Positions 40,099 to 50,011 of a stretch of DNA of 64,000 nucleotides are shown one piece after another. A program made the translations under genes and the position numbers. Within the stretch, counting starts at the first letter, position 1. The number at the start of each line of letters is the position of its first letter. This stretch comes from Elusimicrobiaceae bacterium (lineage in GTDB: Bacteria; Elusimicrobiota; Elusimicrobia; Elusimicrobiales; Elusimicrobiaceae), in the NCBI GenBank assembly GCA_017618215.1, contig JAFZUQ010000001.1, positions 1 to 64,000 of the forward strand, read 5' to 3'. The notes below the pieces were generated by a model, which did not search any database, had not been told where the DNA came from, and saw nothing but the letters and a program-made list of their open reading frames with translations.

Positions 40099-41908
40099 TA
40101 TATTTAATTTCTTAAAAATACTTTGTGTTAGTAGTATTTTATTTATTGTTTGCGCATTAAGTTTAAATGCACAAGTGAATGTGCACGCCGAAGTCAATAC
40201 TACTACTGTGACACTTAATGAGGAAATAAATTTAACGGTTTATGTAACTGCGCCTACAACAAATATTGAGGGGCCGCAAATGCCCTCCCTTCCAAGTTTT
40301 AATATTTATTCCGCAGGGCAAAGCAGGCAGGTGAATCTGTTAAATGGCAAGGTAACAGCTAATTTGCAGTTTAATTATATATTAACACCACGTTTTGCAG
40401 GTAAGACTAAAATAGAATCATTTACAGTTAAGGTGGCTGGGCAAGATTATAAAACAGAACCAATTGAAGTGGAAATTTCCAGAAATACGCCTTCTGCTCC
40501 CCGTACACAAGAACAAGCTTTAGAGCAGGTTAGACAAAAGGAAACACAAAAAAAGAAATCTTCAACTAATATTAATTCAAAATTGCCTAATTTTTTCATG
40601 ACGGCCCAAACAAATACTAAACAGGCTTATATTAATGAGCAAGTAAATTTAAAAATTAGGTTTTATCAGGCGCAGTCTCAAAATATTTTAGGTCATCCAG
40701 TGTATGATAAACCACAACTTAAAGGTATGTTTTCCGAAGATATCGGCACAAGACAAGGCCAAGAAACTTTTGGCAATAAAGTTTATTATTATACTGAAAT
40801 TGAAAGTGCTTTATTTGGTTTGGTTAGTGGTGTGGCGGAAATAGGTTCTGGAGCTGTTACGTATACATCCAGTGAAGGAATATTTGATGCTTTTGATATG
40901 TTTTTCCGTGGGGCAAACGGTGGCCAAACACATAAAGTAGAAAGTGATATTTTGTTTGTTGATATATTGCCTTTGCCTAGTGAAAATAAGCCTGAGAGTT
41001 TTTATGGCGCGGTAGGTACAAATTATCAAATTTCTTCTTCTTTAGATTCCTATGAAGTAAATGCAGGAGAACCGATAACCTTGACAGTTACGATTACAGG
41101 TACAGGCAATTTGGCTGCCGTAAAAGATATACCGACACCGGAGATAGACCAAAGTTTCAGAATTTATGAAACTTCTTCCAATTTGACTAATAAAATAGCT
41201 GCTGGTAAATTAATGGGAACAAAAGTTTATAAGACAGTTATTGTTCCGAGAGCTTCGGGAAATTATACAATTCCGCGAATTGCATTTTCTTATTTTGATA
41301 CTGATACAAAAACTTATAAAACTGTAAATAGCAATGAATTATTCCTTAAGATTTTACCTCCGTTGACTAATGACCAGAAGAATATTTCTTTTTCTGATGA
41401 AAATACTGCCGAAACTAAGCAGACGATACAACATCTTACAAAAGATATAAGCTATTTAAAATTTGTGCCGCAAAGTTATTTTAATAAGATAACTTCTAAG
41501 ATAGCTGATTTCGGAAATGATAATTTTTATGCATTTATTTTAATAATTTTGGCTTTGTTTATCTCATTAATTAGAAGTGGAAAGATTTCAATAACAGGTA
41601 ATTTGAAATATTATTTGCATGCTAAAAAAAGTATAAAGAATGCCTCAAAATTGGATGAATTACCTGAAATACTTAAGACTTATCTTGAGGCGAAAATGAA
41701 AACTCAATTAGGATTAAAAAGTATTGAGGATGTTTGTAAAGAGCTTAAACTTGAGCCTTTTACATCAACCAAATTAACAGGTTTCTGGAATCACCTCGCC
41801 ATGCTTAAATATGCACCTGCAGTTAATACTAATCCCAAAAATACATTAGAGGAAGAAAAAACAAAACTTATTTCCCTAATATCGGTTTTAGAAAAGGAGA
41901 TAAAATGA
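40082..41908 (+). CDS. batD: BatD-like membrane protein
   Basis: 608 residues from a TTG at 40082, preceded 8 bases upstream by GGGGAG. From there it has a proper signal peptide (FLKILCVSSILFIVCALSLNA). The longer open frame back to 39857 runs over the low-complexity tail of the previous gene and is not credible. Tandem beta-sandwich domains follow (NVHAEVNTTTVTLNEEINLTV; LDSYEVNAGEPITLTVTITG), then a membrane helix (~480-500) and a cytoplasmic helical tail. It overlaps the next gene by 4 bases. Confidence 0.88.
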   Translation: MKKIGNIFNFLKILCVSSILFIVCALSLNAQVNVHAEVNTTTVTLNEEINLTVYVTAPTTNIEGPQMPSLPSFNIYSAGQSRQVNLLNGKVTANLQFNYILTPRFAGKTKIESFTVKVAGQDYKTEPIEVEISRNTPSAPRTQEQALEQVRQKETQKKKSSTNINSKLPNFFMTAQTNTKQAYINEQVNLKIRFYQAQSQNILGHPVYDKPQLKGMFSEDIGTRQGQETFGNKVYYYTEIESALFGLVSGVAEIGSGAVTYTSSEGIFDAFDMFFRGANGGQTHKVESDILFVDILPLPSENKPESFYGAVGTNYQISSSLDSYEVNAGEPITLTVTITGTGNLAAVKDIPTPEIDQSFRIYETSSNLTNKIAAGKLMGTKVYKTVIVPRASGNYTIPRIAFSYFDTDTKTYKTVNSNELFLKILPPLTNDQKNISFSDENTAETKQTIQHLTKDISYLKFVPQSYFNKITSKIADFGNDNFYAFILIILALFISLIRSGKISITGNLKYYLHAKKSIKNASKLDELPEILKTYLEAKMKTQLGLKSIEDVCKELKLEPFTSTKLTGFWNHLAMLKYAPAVNTNPKNTLEEEKTKLISLISVLEKEIK

Positions 41909-42630
41909 AATATTTCTTAATTTTAATTTCACTTTTTTTAGCACTTTCTTGTTTTGCCATAGAACAGAACGGAAAAGCTCAAGAACTGTTTGATAGCGGT
42001 AATTATTTGGGTGCAGCAGAGGTATACCAAAAACAAATTGATGACGGTGAAAATAATGCCTATATCTATTATAATTTGGGTAATAGCTATTTTAAGGCCG
42101 GAGATTTAGATAAAGCTTTAATTAATTATTATAGAGCTTTCCGCATAAGCCCAAGGGATAAGGATATTATAAATAATCTGTCTTTTACCATGGAAAAGAC
42201 AGGACAGTCTTTAATTCCGGACAATATGCCTAAAAGTGTATTTATGATTTATAATTACTTTTCACTGAAGGAATTGAAAGGGCTTGCTTTTATAGGACTA
42301 TGGCTATTTGCTATTAGCATAACTTTTTTTGTATTCTTTAAGTATAGGAGATTTTGGTTTAAAACGGTGATATTTTTTATGTGCCTAACATTGTTCTTTA
42401 CCTGTTTTTATTTAATTAGGGCAAAAAAAGATTTACAGGATTTAGCAGTGGTTATTGCTCCTAGGGCAGAATTACGTAGCGGGCCATCTGATAATTTCCC
42501 TGTTGCATTAAATGTTCCAAGGGCGCAGTTATTGGAAATACACGATAAAAAAGATGATTGGATTGAAGTATCAGTCGGAAACGAAAACAATTTAAATTGG
42601 GTACAACAAAAATACATTGAATTTATATAG
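41905..42630 (+). CDS. batE: BatE-like TPR and SH3-domain protein
   Basis: 241 residues. A signal peptide (MKYFLILISLFLALSCFA) leads to two TPRs (~20-90), two membrane helices (~128-148, ~153-171), and a C-terminal bacterial SH3 domain (PRAELRSGPSDNFPVALNV, DDWIEVSV). This is the usual last gene of a Bat operon. Confidence 0.85.
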   Translation: MKYFLILISLFLALSCFAIEQNGKAQELFDSGNYLGAAEVYQKQIDDGENNAYIYYNLGNSYFKAGDLDKALINYYRAFRISPRDKDIINNLSFTMEKTGQSLIPDNMPKSVFMIYNYFSLKELKGLAFIGLWLFAISITFFVFFKYRRFWFKTVIFFMCLTLFFTCFYLIRAKKDLQDLAVVIAPRAELRSGPSDNFPVALNVPRAQLLEIHDKKDDWIEVSVGNENNLNWVQQKYIEFI

Positions 42631-42638
42631 GAGCAGAT

Positions 42639-43196
42639 ATGTTTACAAAAGATGAGGCTAAAGAACTTATTGAAACATTAACTTATGTCGGGGATAATTT
42701 AGGTCCTCAACTTGAAACTTTGGCCAAAGAAATAATTAAGTCTTTTAAGGCTGGCGGTAAAGTGATTTTAATGGGTAACGGTGGAAGTGCCGGAGATGCG
42801 CAACATATTGCAGCTGAGTTCGTCGGTAGGTATAAGAAAGAACGCAAAAGTTACCCGGCGCTTGCTCTTAATACTAACACATCCAGTTTAACGGCTATAG
42901 GTAATGATTATGGTTATGATGTTACTTTTTCCCGTCAAATAGAAGGTTTTGCCAAAGCCGGGGATGTCGTGATAGGAATATCTACTTCAGGTAATAGTGC
43001 CAATGTTTACAAAGCACTTGAACTTGCAAAAAAATTAAATTGTTATACTGCTGCCTTTTTGGGTAAAAGCGGCGGTACAATAAAAGATATTGCCGATTTG
43101 CCTATAATTGTTAAATCAAATAATACTCCCAGGATACAAGAATGCCATATTTTTATGGGGCATACACTTTGTGAACTGGTAGAAAAGGAATTATGA
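42639..43196 (+). CDS. gmhA: Sedoheptulose-7-phosphate isomerase
   Basis: SIS-domain enzyme of 185 residues making D-glycero-D-manno-heptose 7-phosphate, the first step to the heptose of LPS core. Motifs: LMGNGGSAGDAQHIAAEFVGR (~45-65, in part) and ISTSGNSANV (~109). The length is typical. It implies a heptose-containing LPS, although no other heptose gene is in view. It overlaps rpiB by 4 bases. Confidence 0.93.
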   Translation: MFTKDEAKELIETLTYVGDNLGPQLETLAKEIIKSFKAGGKVILMGNGGSAGDAQHIAAEFVGRYKKERKSYPALALNTNTSSLTAIGNDYGYDVTFSRQIEGFAKAGDVVIGISTSGNSANVYKALELAKKLNCYTAAFLGKSGGTIKDIADLPIIVKSNNTPRIQECHIFMGHTLCELVEKEL

Positions 43197-43648
43197 TAGT
43201 TGCAATAGGTTGTGATCACGGCGGTTTCCCGCTAAAACAGGCTGTTACAGACAAAATTAAAGCACTTGGTTTTGAGGTGCTTGATTTCGGTACTGATTCT
43301 GCAGAAAGTGTTGATTATCCGGATTATGCTGTACAAGTCTCAAAGGCTGTACTTTCCGGGAAGGCTGAACGTGGGATTTTAATTTGCGGCAGTGGTGTTG
43401 GGGTTTGCATTACGGCAAATAAATTTAAGGGTATTTATGCGAGTGTTGCACATGATGTCTATACGGCAGCGCAAGGCGTAACGCACGATAATATGAACAT
43501 ATTGTGTCTTGGAGGGCGTGTGATTTCTCCAAGTCAAGCTGTAAAGTTAACTGAAGCCTTTTTGACTGCCACAGCTAAAGGCCAAGAGGATAGGCATTTG
43601 AGGCGTATAAATAAAGTTTTGGAAGTTGAAAGGAAAAATTTTAAATAA
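43193..43648 (+). CDS. rpiB: Ribose-5-phosphate isomerase B
   Basis: RpiB/LacAB-family sugar-phosphate isomerase, 151 residues, interconverting ribulose and ribose 5-phosphate. The family motifs are IGCDHGGFPLK (~5-15), the Cys-containing GILICGSGVGVCITANK (~62-78), and HDNMNILCLGGRV (~97-109). It is linked to gmhA and pgi, which form a sugar-phosphate group. Confidence 0.95.
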   Translation: MIVAIGCDHGGFPLKQAVTDKIKALGFEVLDFGTDSAESVDYPDYAVQVSKAVLSGKAERGILICGSGVGVCITANKFKGIYASVAHDVYTAAQGVTHDNMNILCLGGRVISPSQAVKLTEAFLTATAKGQEDRHLRRINKVLEVERKNFK

Positions 43649-43659
43649 ATGAGGTTACT

Positions 43660-45285
43660 ATGAGAATAAGTTTAAATCAACAATCCCAAGTTTTGAGTGA
43701 AGAAGGTTCAAAAAAATTAAAAGCATTAAACTTTAAAGATCGTTTTTATAAGCATGATGCAACTTTATGGAAAACTGAAAAAGAGCATACTGATATCATT
43801 AATAATTCTCTTGGTTGGACCAATGTCTATGATTGGACATTAACCAAAGTCTCTGAAGTTAAAAATTTCGCTGAAGAAGTTAAAAAGGAATTTTCTTCCG
43901 TGGTTTTGATGGGTATGGGAGGTTCCAGTTTAGCACCGGAAGTTTTGCGCGTGATTTTCGGTAAACAGGAAGGCTATCCCACATTATTTGTTTTGGATAC
44001 AACAAATCCTACAAAAATATTAGAAGTAACATCTAAAATTAATTTGGAAAAAACACTTTTTATTTTTGCAAGTAAATCCGGCGGAACTGTTGAACCGTCT
44101 TCACAATTTGCTTATTTTTACGATTTGCTTTCTAAAAAAGTTCAAAACCCCGGCAACCATTTTATTGCAATAACGGATCCTAATACCGGCCTTGTTAAGT
44201 TGGGGGAAGAAAAACATTTCAGAAAAATTTTTATAAACAAGGCAGATATTGGTGGACGTTTTTCTGCATTATCTTTGTTTGGTATGTTGCCGGCCGCTTT
44301 AGCCGGTATAGATATTGAAAAACTTTTAAAGGCCACCAAAGAAGCCGGTGATATCTTTCAAAGTGATGAAAATAATCCCGCTTGTGTTTTAGGTTCTTTA
44401 ATGGGGCAAGGTTTCCTGAATGGTAAGGATAAATTAACTTTAATTATGCCAAAGGAAATATCTGTATTAGGTTTATGGATAGAACAACTTATAGCGGAAT
44501 CTACTGGAAAAGAAAAGAAGGGTATTTTACCTGTCGTTACTGAAGAAATAGTATCTGAAAAAGATTATTTGGATGATAGAATTTTTGTAAATATAAATTA
44601 CCAAAGCAAGAGTTATAAAAATAATTTTAAAACTATGCCTTATATGGAAATTGATATGGAAGATAAATATCAGATCGGTGTACAATTCTTGCTTTGGGAA
44701 ATTGCAACAGCTGCTGCCGGTGCCATAATGAAGATTGATCCATTTGATCAACCAAATGTTCAACTTTCCAAAACAATAACAAAAAATATTTTAACATCAC
44801 TTGCCGAAGGCAAAAAAGATGAGGCAGCTAAAGCTGAATTTTTAGTTTCAAACAATTTACAGGGCGAAATTTCCAAAAAATATTTACTTTCCGACATCGC
44901 AAAACTTGCCAGCAATAAAGATTATTTTGCCGTGCTTGCTTATTTACCGGAAAGCGAAGCACTTACGCAAATTTTTAATAAAATGAAAGATGGTTTATTT
45001 AAAGCAACGCACCGCGCTATAATTTTTGGTTATGGCCCAAGATATTTACATTCAACAGGTCAACTCTTTAAAGGGGATGCCGGGAAAGGTATTTTTGTAA
45101 TTTTCTCTTCTGAAGCTAAAGAAGATGCCGGTATTCCGAGCCAGCCTTATACCTTTAAAGATTTATGCCAAGCGCAAGCATTGGCCGACTATAAAGCGCT
45201 AGAAGAAAAGGGTCGCCGTGTTATAAAAATTCATTTACCGGCGGAAACGGAAGCTGCTTTAAAAGAATTGTTAAAAACACTTTAA
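43660..45285 (+). CDS. pgi: Glucose-6-phosphate isomerase
   Basis: 541 residues. It has the SIS-type core VVLMGMGGSSLAPEVLR (~80), IFASKSGGTVEPSS (~135), and DIGGRFSALSLFGMLPAA (~188). It resembles the Pgi half of transaldolase-Pgi fusions but lacks the transaldolase part. Role: glycolysis and gluconeogenesis. GAGG precedes the ATG. Confidence 0.92.
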   Translation: MRISLNQQSQVLSEEGSKKLKALNFKDRFYKHDATLWKTEKEHTDIINNSLGWTNVYDWTLTKVSEVKNFAEEVKKEFSSVVLMGMGGSSLAPEVLRVIFGKQEGYPTLFVLDTTNPTKILEVTSKINLEKTLFIFASKSGGTVEPSSQFAYFYDLLSKKVQNPGNHFIAITDPNTGLVKLGEEKHFRKIFINKADIGGRFSALSLFGMLPAALAGIDIEKLLKATKEAGDIFQSDENNPACVLGSLMGQGFLNGKDKLTLIMPKEISVLGLWIEQLIAESTGKEKKGILPVVTEEIVSEKDYLDDRIFVNINYQSKSYKNNFKTMPYMEIDMEDKYQIGVQFLLWEIATAAAGAIMKIDPFDQPNVQLSKTITKNILTSLAEGKKDEAAKAEFLVSNNLQGEISKKYLLSDIAKLASNKDYFAVLAYLPESEALTQIFNKMKDGLFKATHRAIIFGYGPRYLHSTGQLFKGDAGKGIFVIFSSEAKEDAGIPSQPYTFKDLCQAQALADYKALEEKGRRVIKIHLPAETEAALKELLKTL

Positions 45286-45296
45286 TTGGAGGAAGT

Positions 45297-45719
45297 ATGA
45301 CAACAGCAACAAAAACAAAAAAAACCTTAACTAAAAAGGTGGCAACTAGAGTAAGAAAAGTAAACTCAAGGGTTAAAACTTTAGCTGCCGGTTTAGTATA
45401 TAAAACCAAAAAGAATAATTGCAAAACAAATTGCAAAAATAATAATGAAACCTGCAAAAATATCTGTATAGATTATCCGCAAAATAATGAAACAGTCTAT
45501 TGCGGTCATTATTGTTTCCGCTTAGGTTCAAGAAAACCTTGCTCCGCGATGCAAGTTTCCATTAACGGTGGGGAATGGCAAAATTGCCGTCAAGCCAACG
45601 GTTATTGGTGGTATGATTGGTGGAACTTCAATACCGGTAATTTTTACCTTGAAGCAAAAGCCTATGTAGATGGTAAAGAAGAACAAACCGCAAAACGCAA
45701 ATTCAAAGTAACCTTATAA
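45297..45719 (+). CDS. Small Lys-rich, Cys-rich protein with Ig-like C-terminal domain, function unknown
   Basis: 140 residues, TTGGAGGAAG before the ATG. Residues 1-40 are Lys/Arg/Thr-rich like a nucleic-acid-binding tail and include no signal peptide. Residues ~41-60 hold a dense Cys cluster (NNCKTNCKNNNETCKNIC). The rest is a compact beta domain with VYCGHYCFRLGSRKPCSAMQ, SINGGEWQNCR and GYWWYDWWNF. Nine Cys in 55 residues suggest metal binding or disulfides. I have seen similar WWYDW domains only as hypothetical proteins and will not assign a role. Confidence 0.6.
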   Translation: MTTATKTKKTLTKKVATRVRKVNSRVKTLAAGLVYKTKKNNCKTNCKNNNETCKNICIDYPQNNETVYCGHYCFRLGSRKPCSAMQVSINGGEWQNCRQANGYWWYDWWNFNTGNFYLEAKAYVDGKEEQTAKRKFKVTL

Positions 45720-45722
45720 ACC

Positions 45723-46946
45723 TTGAAAAAAGTTTACTTGCAAAATTATGGATGTCAAATGAATGAAGCAGACTCTGAAGAGATGCTGCTTCATTTATTT
45801 GGTTTCGGTTATCAAAAAACATCAGCTTTAAATGAGGCGGACCTCGTTTTAATAAACACATGCACTATTCGCGATCACGCCGAGCACCGTGCATTATCTT
45901 ATCTTGGGCGCCTTGCGAAATGGAAAGCGGAAAAACGGGGCCGTAAAATTATTTTTGCAGGTTGTGCAGCCGAGCGTCTTGGTAAGAAAGTTCAAAAACG
46001 TTTTCCGCAAGCTGATATAGTTTGCGGTGCTAAATCACTTGATAAATTCCCGGAAATTTTGGAAAACAGTTCTTTATTTAAACCTGCTAAGGCAACAGAT
46101 ATTCCTAAAGAAGATACAAAAAAAGTTACAGGGCAAGTTAGCATTATGCGCGGCTGCAGCTGCAAATGCGCTTATTGCATTGTACCTTATGTGAGGGGGG
46201 AGGCTTCATCAATAGCACCGGAAGTTATTTTGGAAAATTGCCGGAATAAAGCCAAAAATCACCCTGAAATTATGCTGCTTGGGCAAACGGTAAATGCCTA
46301 TAATTATAAAGGTTTTACCTTCTCAAAACTTTTGGAAGAAGTTTGTAAAATACCTGAAGTTAAACGTGTGCGCTTTTTAAGCCCGCACCCTGTTTTTATT
46401 AAAGAAGATTTCTATAAAGTTGTGCAAGATAATAGGAAGATTGCAAGGCATTTGCACTTACCTTTGCAAAGCGGTTCCAGTAAAATTTTAAAAGATATGA
46501 AACGTCTTTATACCGCTGAAGAATATTTAGAAATAATAAAGAATTTAAAAGAATTAGATTTTTTAGTTAGTACCGATATTATTGTTGGCTACCCTACAGA
46601 AACGGAAGAAGATTTTAAACAAACATTAAACCTTGTTAAAAAATGCGGTTTTAGTTTTGCTTATTGCTTTAAATTTTCGCCGAGGGAAGGCACACTCGCT
46701 GCAAAAATTCCGGAAATTCCGCAAGAAATAGTGGAAAATCGCCTAAATATTTTGTTAAATGAAATTAGGGAGTGTTCCGCTGTTGCTTATAAAAGTCGCA
46801 TCGGTAAGACAGAAGAAATTTTGTTTGAGACAAAAAACTCTGGCCGGACATCAGGGAATTTGTGGTACAGAACAACAACTCTTAGGCAGCCCGGCACAGT
46901 AGAAGAGATTTTAATTAAGGACAGTAACGGTAAAATTTTGAGATGA
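45723..46946 (+). CDS. miaB: tRNA-2-methylthio-N6-dimethylallyladenosine synthase
   Basis: Radical-SAM methylthiotransferase acting on i6A37 of tRNA, 407 residues. N-terminal UPF0004 domain with its Cys at YGCQMNEADSEE (~10), NTCTIRD and GCAAE; radical-SAM cluster CSCKCAYC (~146-153); C-terminal TRAM region. The TTG start at 45723 is required because the next Met lies inside the conserved YGCQMN box. The enzyme acts after MiaA, encoded two genes downstream. Confidence 0.95.
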   Translation: MKKVYLQNYGCQMNEADSEEMLLHLFGFGYQKTSALNEADLVLINTCTIRDHAEHRALSYLGRLAKWKAEKRGRKIIFAGCAAERLGKKVQKRFPQADIVCGAKSLDKFPEILENSSLFKPAKATDIPKEDTKKVTGQVSIMRGCSCKCAYCIVPYVRGEASSIAPEVILENCRNKAKNHPEIMLLGQTVNAYNYKGFTFSKLLEEVCKIPEVKRVRFLSPHPVFIKEDFYKVVQDNRKIARHLHLPLQSGSSKILKDMKRLYTAEEYLEIIKNLKELDFLVSTDIIVGYPTETEEDFKQTLNLVKKCGFSFAYCFKFSPREGTLAAKIPEIPQEIVENRLNILLNEIRECSAVAYKSRIGKTEEILFETKNSGRTSGNLWYRTTTLRQPGTVEEILIKDSNGKILR

Positions 46947-46958
46947 GAGGTGTAACTT

Positions 46959-47429
46959 ATGAGCAAAGAAAAGAAAGATTTCATTGAACGCCGCCGCCAT
47001 CCGCGCGTGCCGGTAATCAGTAATATCGTTGAGCCTATTGATTTAACTTATATTGATAATAGTGACGGTAAAATGCATCAAATAGCGGCAGTCTTGGCAG
47101 ATTTATCTGCCTCTGGTATGCGTATTGTATCTTTTTTAAAAGCACCTATTGCAGGGACTATGCATATTAAAATGGAAATTCCTACCGTAGGTAAATTTGA
47201 TGTTGAAGCAAAAACTGCTTGGGTTCGCCAAAAAGGGCCGGTTTACACTATTGGTATAGAATTTACAAAGATTGATAAAGCCGTTTCTGATAAAATTATG
47301 GCACTTGCAAATGACTTTCTTGATTGCAATACCCGCATAATGCTTCGCTTGCCGGAAGTGTGTGTTCCTAATTGCAAATGCCAAAGTATTTGCAATAAAA
47401 TTCAAAAGGATAAGACTTTATTTAAGTGA
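46959..47429 (+). CDS. PilZ-domain protein
   Basis: 156 residues. It has the c-di-GMP-binding signature RRRHPRVPV (~11-19), then DLSASGMRI (~48-56). The C-terminal ~30 residues contain four Cys (CVPNCKCQSIC), possibly a metal site not usual for PilZ. It lies between miaB and miaA, and its stop overlaps the miaA GTG. A link between c-di-GMP and tRNA modification is not implied by this alone. Confidence 0.85.
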   Translation: MSKEKKDFIERRRHPRVPVISNIVEPIDLTYIDNSDGKMHQIAAVLADLSASGMRIVSFLKAPIAGTMHIKMEIPTVGKFDVEAKTAWVRQKGPVYTIGIEFTKIDKAVSDKIMALANDFLDCNTRIMLRLPEVCVPNCKCQSICNKIQKDKTLFK

Positions 47430-48352
47430 GTAATATTCCAATAATTATTTCAGGGCCAACTGCCGTCGGTAAGACGGCAGTTGCTTTACACCTTGCCAAA
47501 AAGTTAAATTACAGTATTATTTCAGTTGATTCGCGTCAAATTTATAAGGGTTTAAATGTCGGTACTGCCGCGCCGCTAGGTACTTGGAAAGGGGGAAAAT
47601 ATTTAGTTGAAGGTGTGCCTTATCACTTAGTGGATTTTTTGCCGATAAATGAAGTTTTTGATGTCTCGCGCTTTATATCTATGGCACGTGAAATTGCCAA
47701 TAAAGAAAATAATAAAGTGATTTTTACAGGCGGTAGCGGAATGTATTTTCAAAATTATTTTTGCGGTATGGATAATTTGCCGAAAGCAGATTTAATTTTG
47801 CGCGCGCGCCTTGCACGTGAGGCCGATATGCACGGCCGTGAAGCCTTACATAAGCGTTTACAAGAGGTAGATCCGCAAAGTGCAAAAGAAATACCTTATC
47901 AAAATATACACCGCCTAATTCGCGCATTGGAGATATATGAACTTACCGGCAAGCCGGCATCTGAATTAAAAAGCGGCAAATTAAAACAGGAAATAACAAA
48001 AGATAAAGCACACTTTTTTTATTTAGATATGCCCAAAGGGCAACTTTTGGAACGTATAATTAAACGTACATATATAATCTTTGAACCTATGGTTAAAGAA
48101 GCCAAAAATGCTCTTAATTTAGGTTTTAAAGAGTTTTCACCCGGTCTTAAGAGTTTGGGGTACCCGCAGATCATAAGCTGCTTAAAAGGCGAAATTTCCA
48201 AAGAGCAAGCAAAAGAACAAATCACGATTTTAACCCGCCAATATGCCAAACGCCAACGTACCTGGTTTGGTCGCTACCAAGAAAAGCAAACAATAAACTG
48301 CGATGGTAAAGCCGAAAAAGATATTGCTAAAGAAATTCTAAATTTAATATAA
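47426..48352 (+). CDS. miaA: tRNA dimethylallyltransferase
   Basis: 308 residues, adds dimethylallyl to A37 of UNN-reading tRNAs. P-loop SGPTAVGKT (~7-15), SVDSRQIYKGLNVGTA (~32-47) and TGGSGMYFQN (~97) are typical. It starts at GTG overlapping the stop of the PilZ gene. It is the last gene of the rightward unit before a perfect hairpin terminator. Confidence 0.95.
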   Translation: MSNIPIIISGPTAVGKTAVALHLAKKLNYSIISVDSRQIYKGLNVGTAAPLGTWKGGKYLVEGVPYHLVDFLPINEVFDVSRFISMAREIANKENNKVIFTGGSGMYFQNYFCGMDNLPKADLILRARLAREADMHGREALHKRLQEVDPQSAKEIPYQNIHRLIRALEIYELTGKPASELKSGKLKQEITKDKAHFFYLDMPKGQLLERIIKRTYIIFEPMVKEAKNALNLGFKEFSPGLKSLGYPQIISCLKGEISKEQAKEQITILTRQYAKRQRTWFGRYQEKQTINCDGKAEKDIAKEILNLI

Positions 48353-48383
48353 AAACATCCCCGGTTTTGCCGGGGATGTTTTT
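48351..48383. terminator. Bidirectional intrinsic terminator between miaA and rho
   Basis: A perfect 14-bp stem (AAAAACATCCCCGG paired with CCGGGGATGTTTTT) has a TTTTG loop. T tracts occur on both strands, as fits the convergent genes on either side. Confidence 0.93.
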
Positions 48384-48403
48384 TAGGATAACTTATATAA
48401 TCT

Positions 48404-49996
48404 TTAAAAACTACTTACTTCCATCTGCTTTAAAAAGTCTTTATTGGACTTGGTGGCCGATAACTTTTCAAGCAAAAGGCTCATTGCATCGATGGAACTT
48501 AACGGCGATAATATTTTCCTGAGTATCCATGATTTATTAAGTTCGTCTTCGGTAAGCAGTAAATCTTCCCTTCTGGTTGAGGTGCGGTTGATATCAATTG
48601 CTGGGAAAATACGCCTGTCGGCAAGTTTCCTGTCAAGATAAATTTCACTGTTACCGGTACCTTTAAATTCTTCGAAGATGATTTCGTCCATACGGCTGCC
48701 TGTTTCCACTAAAGCCGTTGCGATAATGGTAAGTGAACCGCCTTCCTCAATATTCCTTGCAGCACCGAAAAAGCGTTTAGGGCGTTGAAGTGAAGTCGCT
48801 TCAAGACCGCCGGTTAACACGCGGCCGCTTGCCGGTGTTACAGTATTATAAGCGCGGGCTAAACGAGTGATAGAGTCAAGCAAAATAACGACATCTTTAC
48901 CGTTTTCCACGCTGCGTTTTGCCTTTTCAATTACCATTTCCGCTACTTGTACATGGCGTTCTGCAGGTTCATCAAAGGTGGAAGCCAAAACCTCGCCTTT
49001 AACACTGCGGCTCATATCGGTAACTTCTTCCGGGCGTTCGTCGATTAAAAGCACCAAAAGTTCAACTTCTTTATGGTTTGTAGTCAAAGAATTTGCCAAA
49101 TTTTGAAGCATAATTGTTTTACCTGTTTTTGGTGCTGCCACAATCATAGCACGTTGGCCTTTACCGATAGGGGACATCAAATCAATTACACGTTGCGTGT
49201 TTGAGTTTTTATCTAGCTCAAGCACAAACCTTTCATTTGGATATAAAGGTGTCAAGTTCTCAAAAAGCGGGCGGCGGAAAATTTTATCTGCGTCAATATC
49301 ATTTACTTTTTGGACTTGGAGCATAGCAAAAAATCTTTCATTATCTTTGGGTGGGCGGATTAAACCTTCAATTTTATCGCCTTTCCTTAAGCCAAAGCGT
49401 TTGATTTGAGAGGGGGAAACATATATATCTTCCGCACCTGCCAAATAATTATTTTCTTCGGAGCGTAAAAATCCAAAGCCATCCGGTAAAATTTCCAACA
49501 CGCCGCCTCCGTACACAGAGCCGTTTTGTTTCGCTTGCACAGCAATAATTTTGCCGATTAACTGTTGCTTACGTAAACCTGAAATATCTTCAATATTATA
49601 GTTAATTGCAAGTTTTGTAAGGTCCGCCACACTTAAGGCTGAAAGTTGTCTTGCATCCATCGGCTTTGCACCGTTCGGGCGTTGCGGCAAGGGTTGTTGA
49701 TAGCGGCGGTTATTGTTAAACTGCCTTTGCCCTTGATAGCGGTTATCTTGCCCAGGGCGTTTATCTTGCGCCGGTGTTTGTGCTGATGCTTGTGTTTTAT
49801 CGTCGTTGTCTTTTATTTCTTTAGCAGCATCTTTTGCGGCAGCAATTTCTTTGGTTTCCGCTGCTTGAACTGTTCCTTTGTTTTCTTTTGCTTCTTTATT
49901 TTCTTTCGCTTTAGAGGTTTTGGAAGTTTTTGTTTCCTTAACTTCTTTAGCATCGGTAGGTTTTGTTTCGGTAGGTTTTACTTCATTGTTTTCCAT
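48404..49996 (-). CDS. rho: Transcription termination factor Rho
   Basis: RNA-dependent hexameric ATPase of 530 residues. The N-terminal ~105 residues are an added low-complexity region: first Lys/Glu/Thr/Ala-rich, then Arg/Gln/Asn-rich. After it come the Rho_N helices (~113-150), the cold-shock RNA-binding domain ([16 protein letters not shown], ~159), Walker [10 protein letters not shown] (~285), and Walker [17 protein letters not shown] (~363). Such N-terminal insertions occur in several phyla. A GAGG site precedes the ATG. Confidence 0.96.
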   Translation of the reverse strand: MENNEVKPTETKPTDAKEVKETKTSKTSKAKENKEAKENKGTVQAAETKEIAAAKDAAKEIKDNDDKTQASAQTPAQDKRPGQDNRYQGQRQFNNNRRYQQPLPQRPNGAKPMDARQLSALSVADLTKLAINYNIEDISGLRKQQLIGKIIAVQAKQNGSVYGGGVLEILPDGFGFLRSEENNYLAGAEDIYVSPSQIKRFGLRKGDKIEGLIRPPKDNERFFAMLQVQKVNDIDADKIFRRPLFENLTPLYPNERFVLELDKNSNTQRVIDLMSPIGKGQRAMIVAAPKTGKTIMLQNLANSLTTNHKEVELLVLLIDERPEEVTDMSRSVKGEVLASTFDEPAERHVQVAEMVIEKAKRSVENGKDVVILLDSITRLARAYNTVTPASGRVLTGGLEATSLQRPKRFFGAARNIEEGGSLTIIATALVETGSRMDEIIFEEFKGTGNSEIYLDRKLADRRIFPAIDINRTSTRREDLLLTEDELNKSWILRKILSPLSSIDAMSLLLEKLSATKSNKDFLKQMEVSSF

Positions 49997-50011
49997 AAGT
50001 TATCCTCATTA

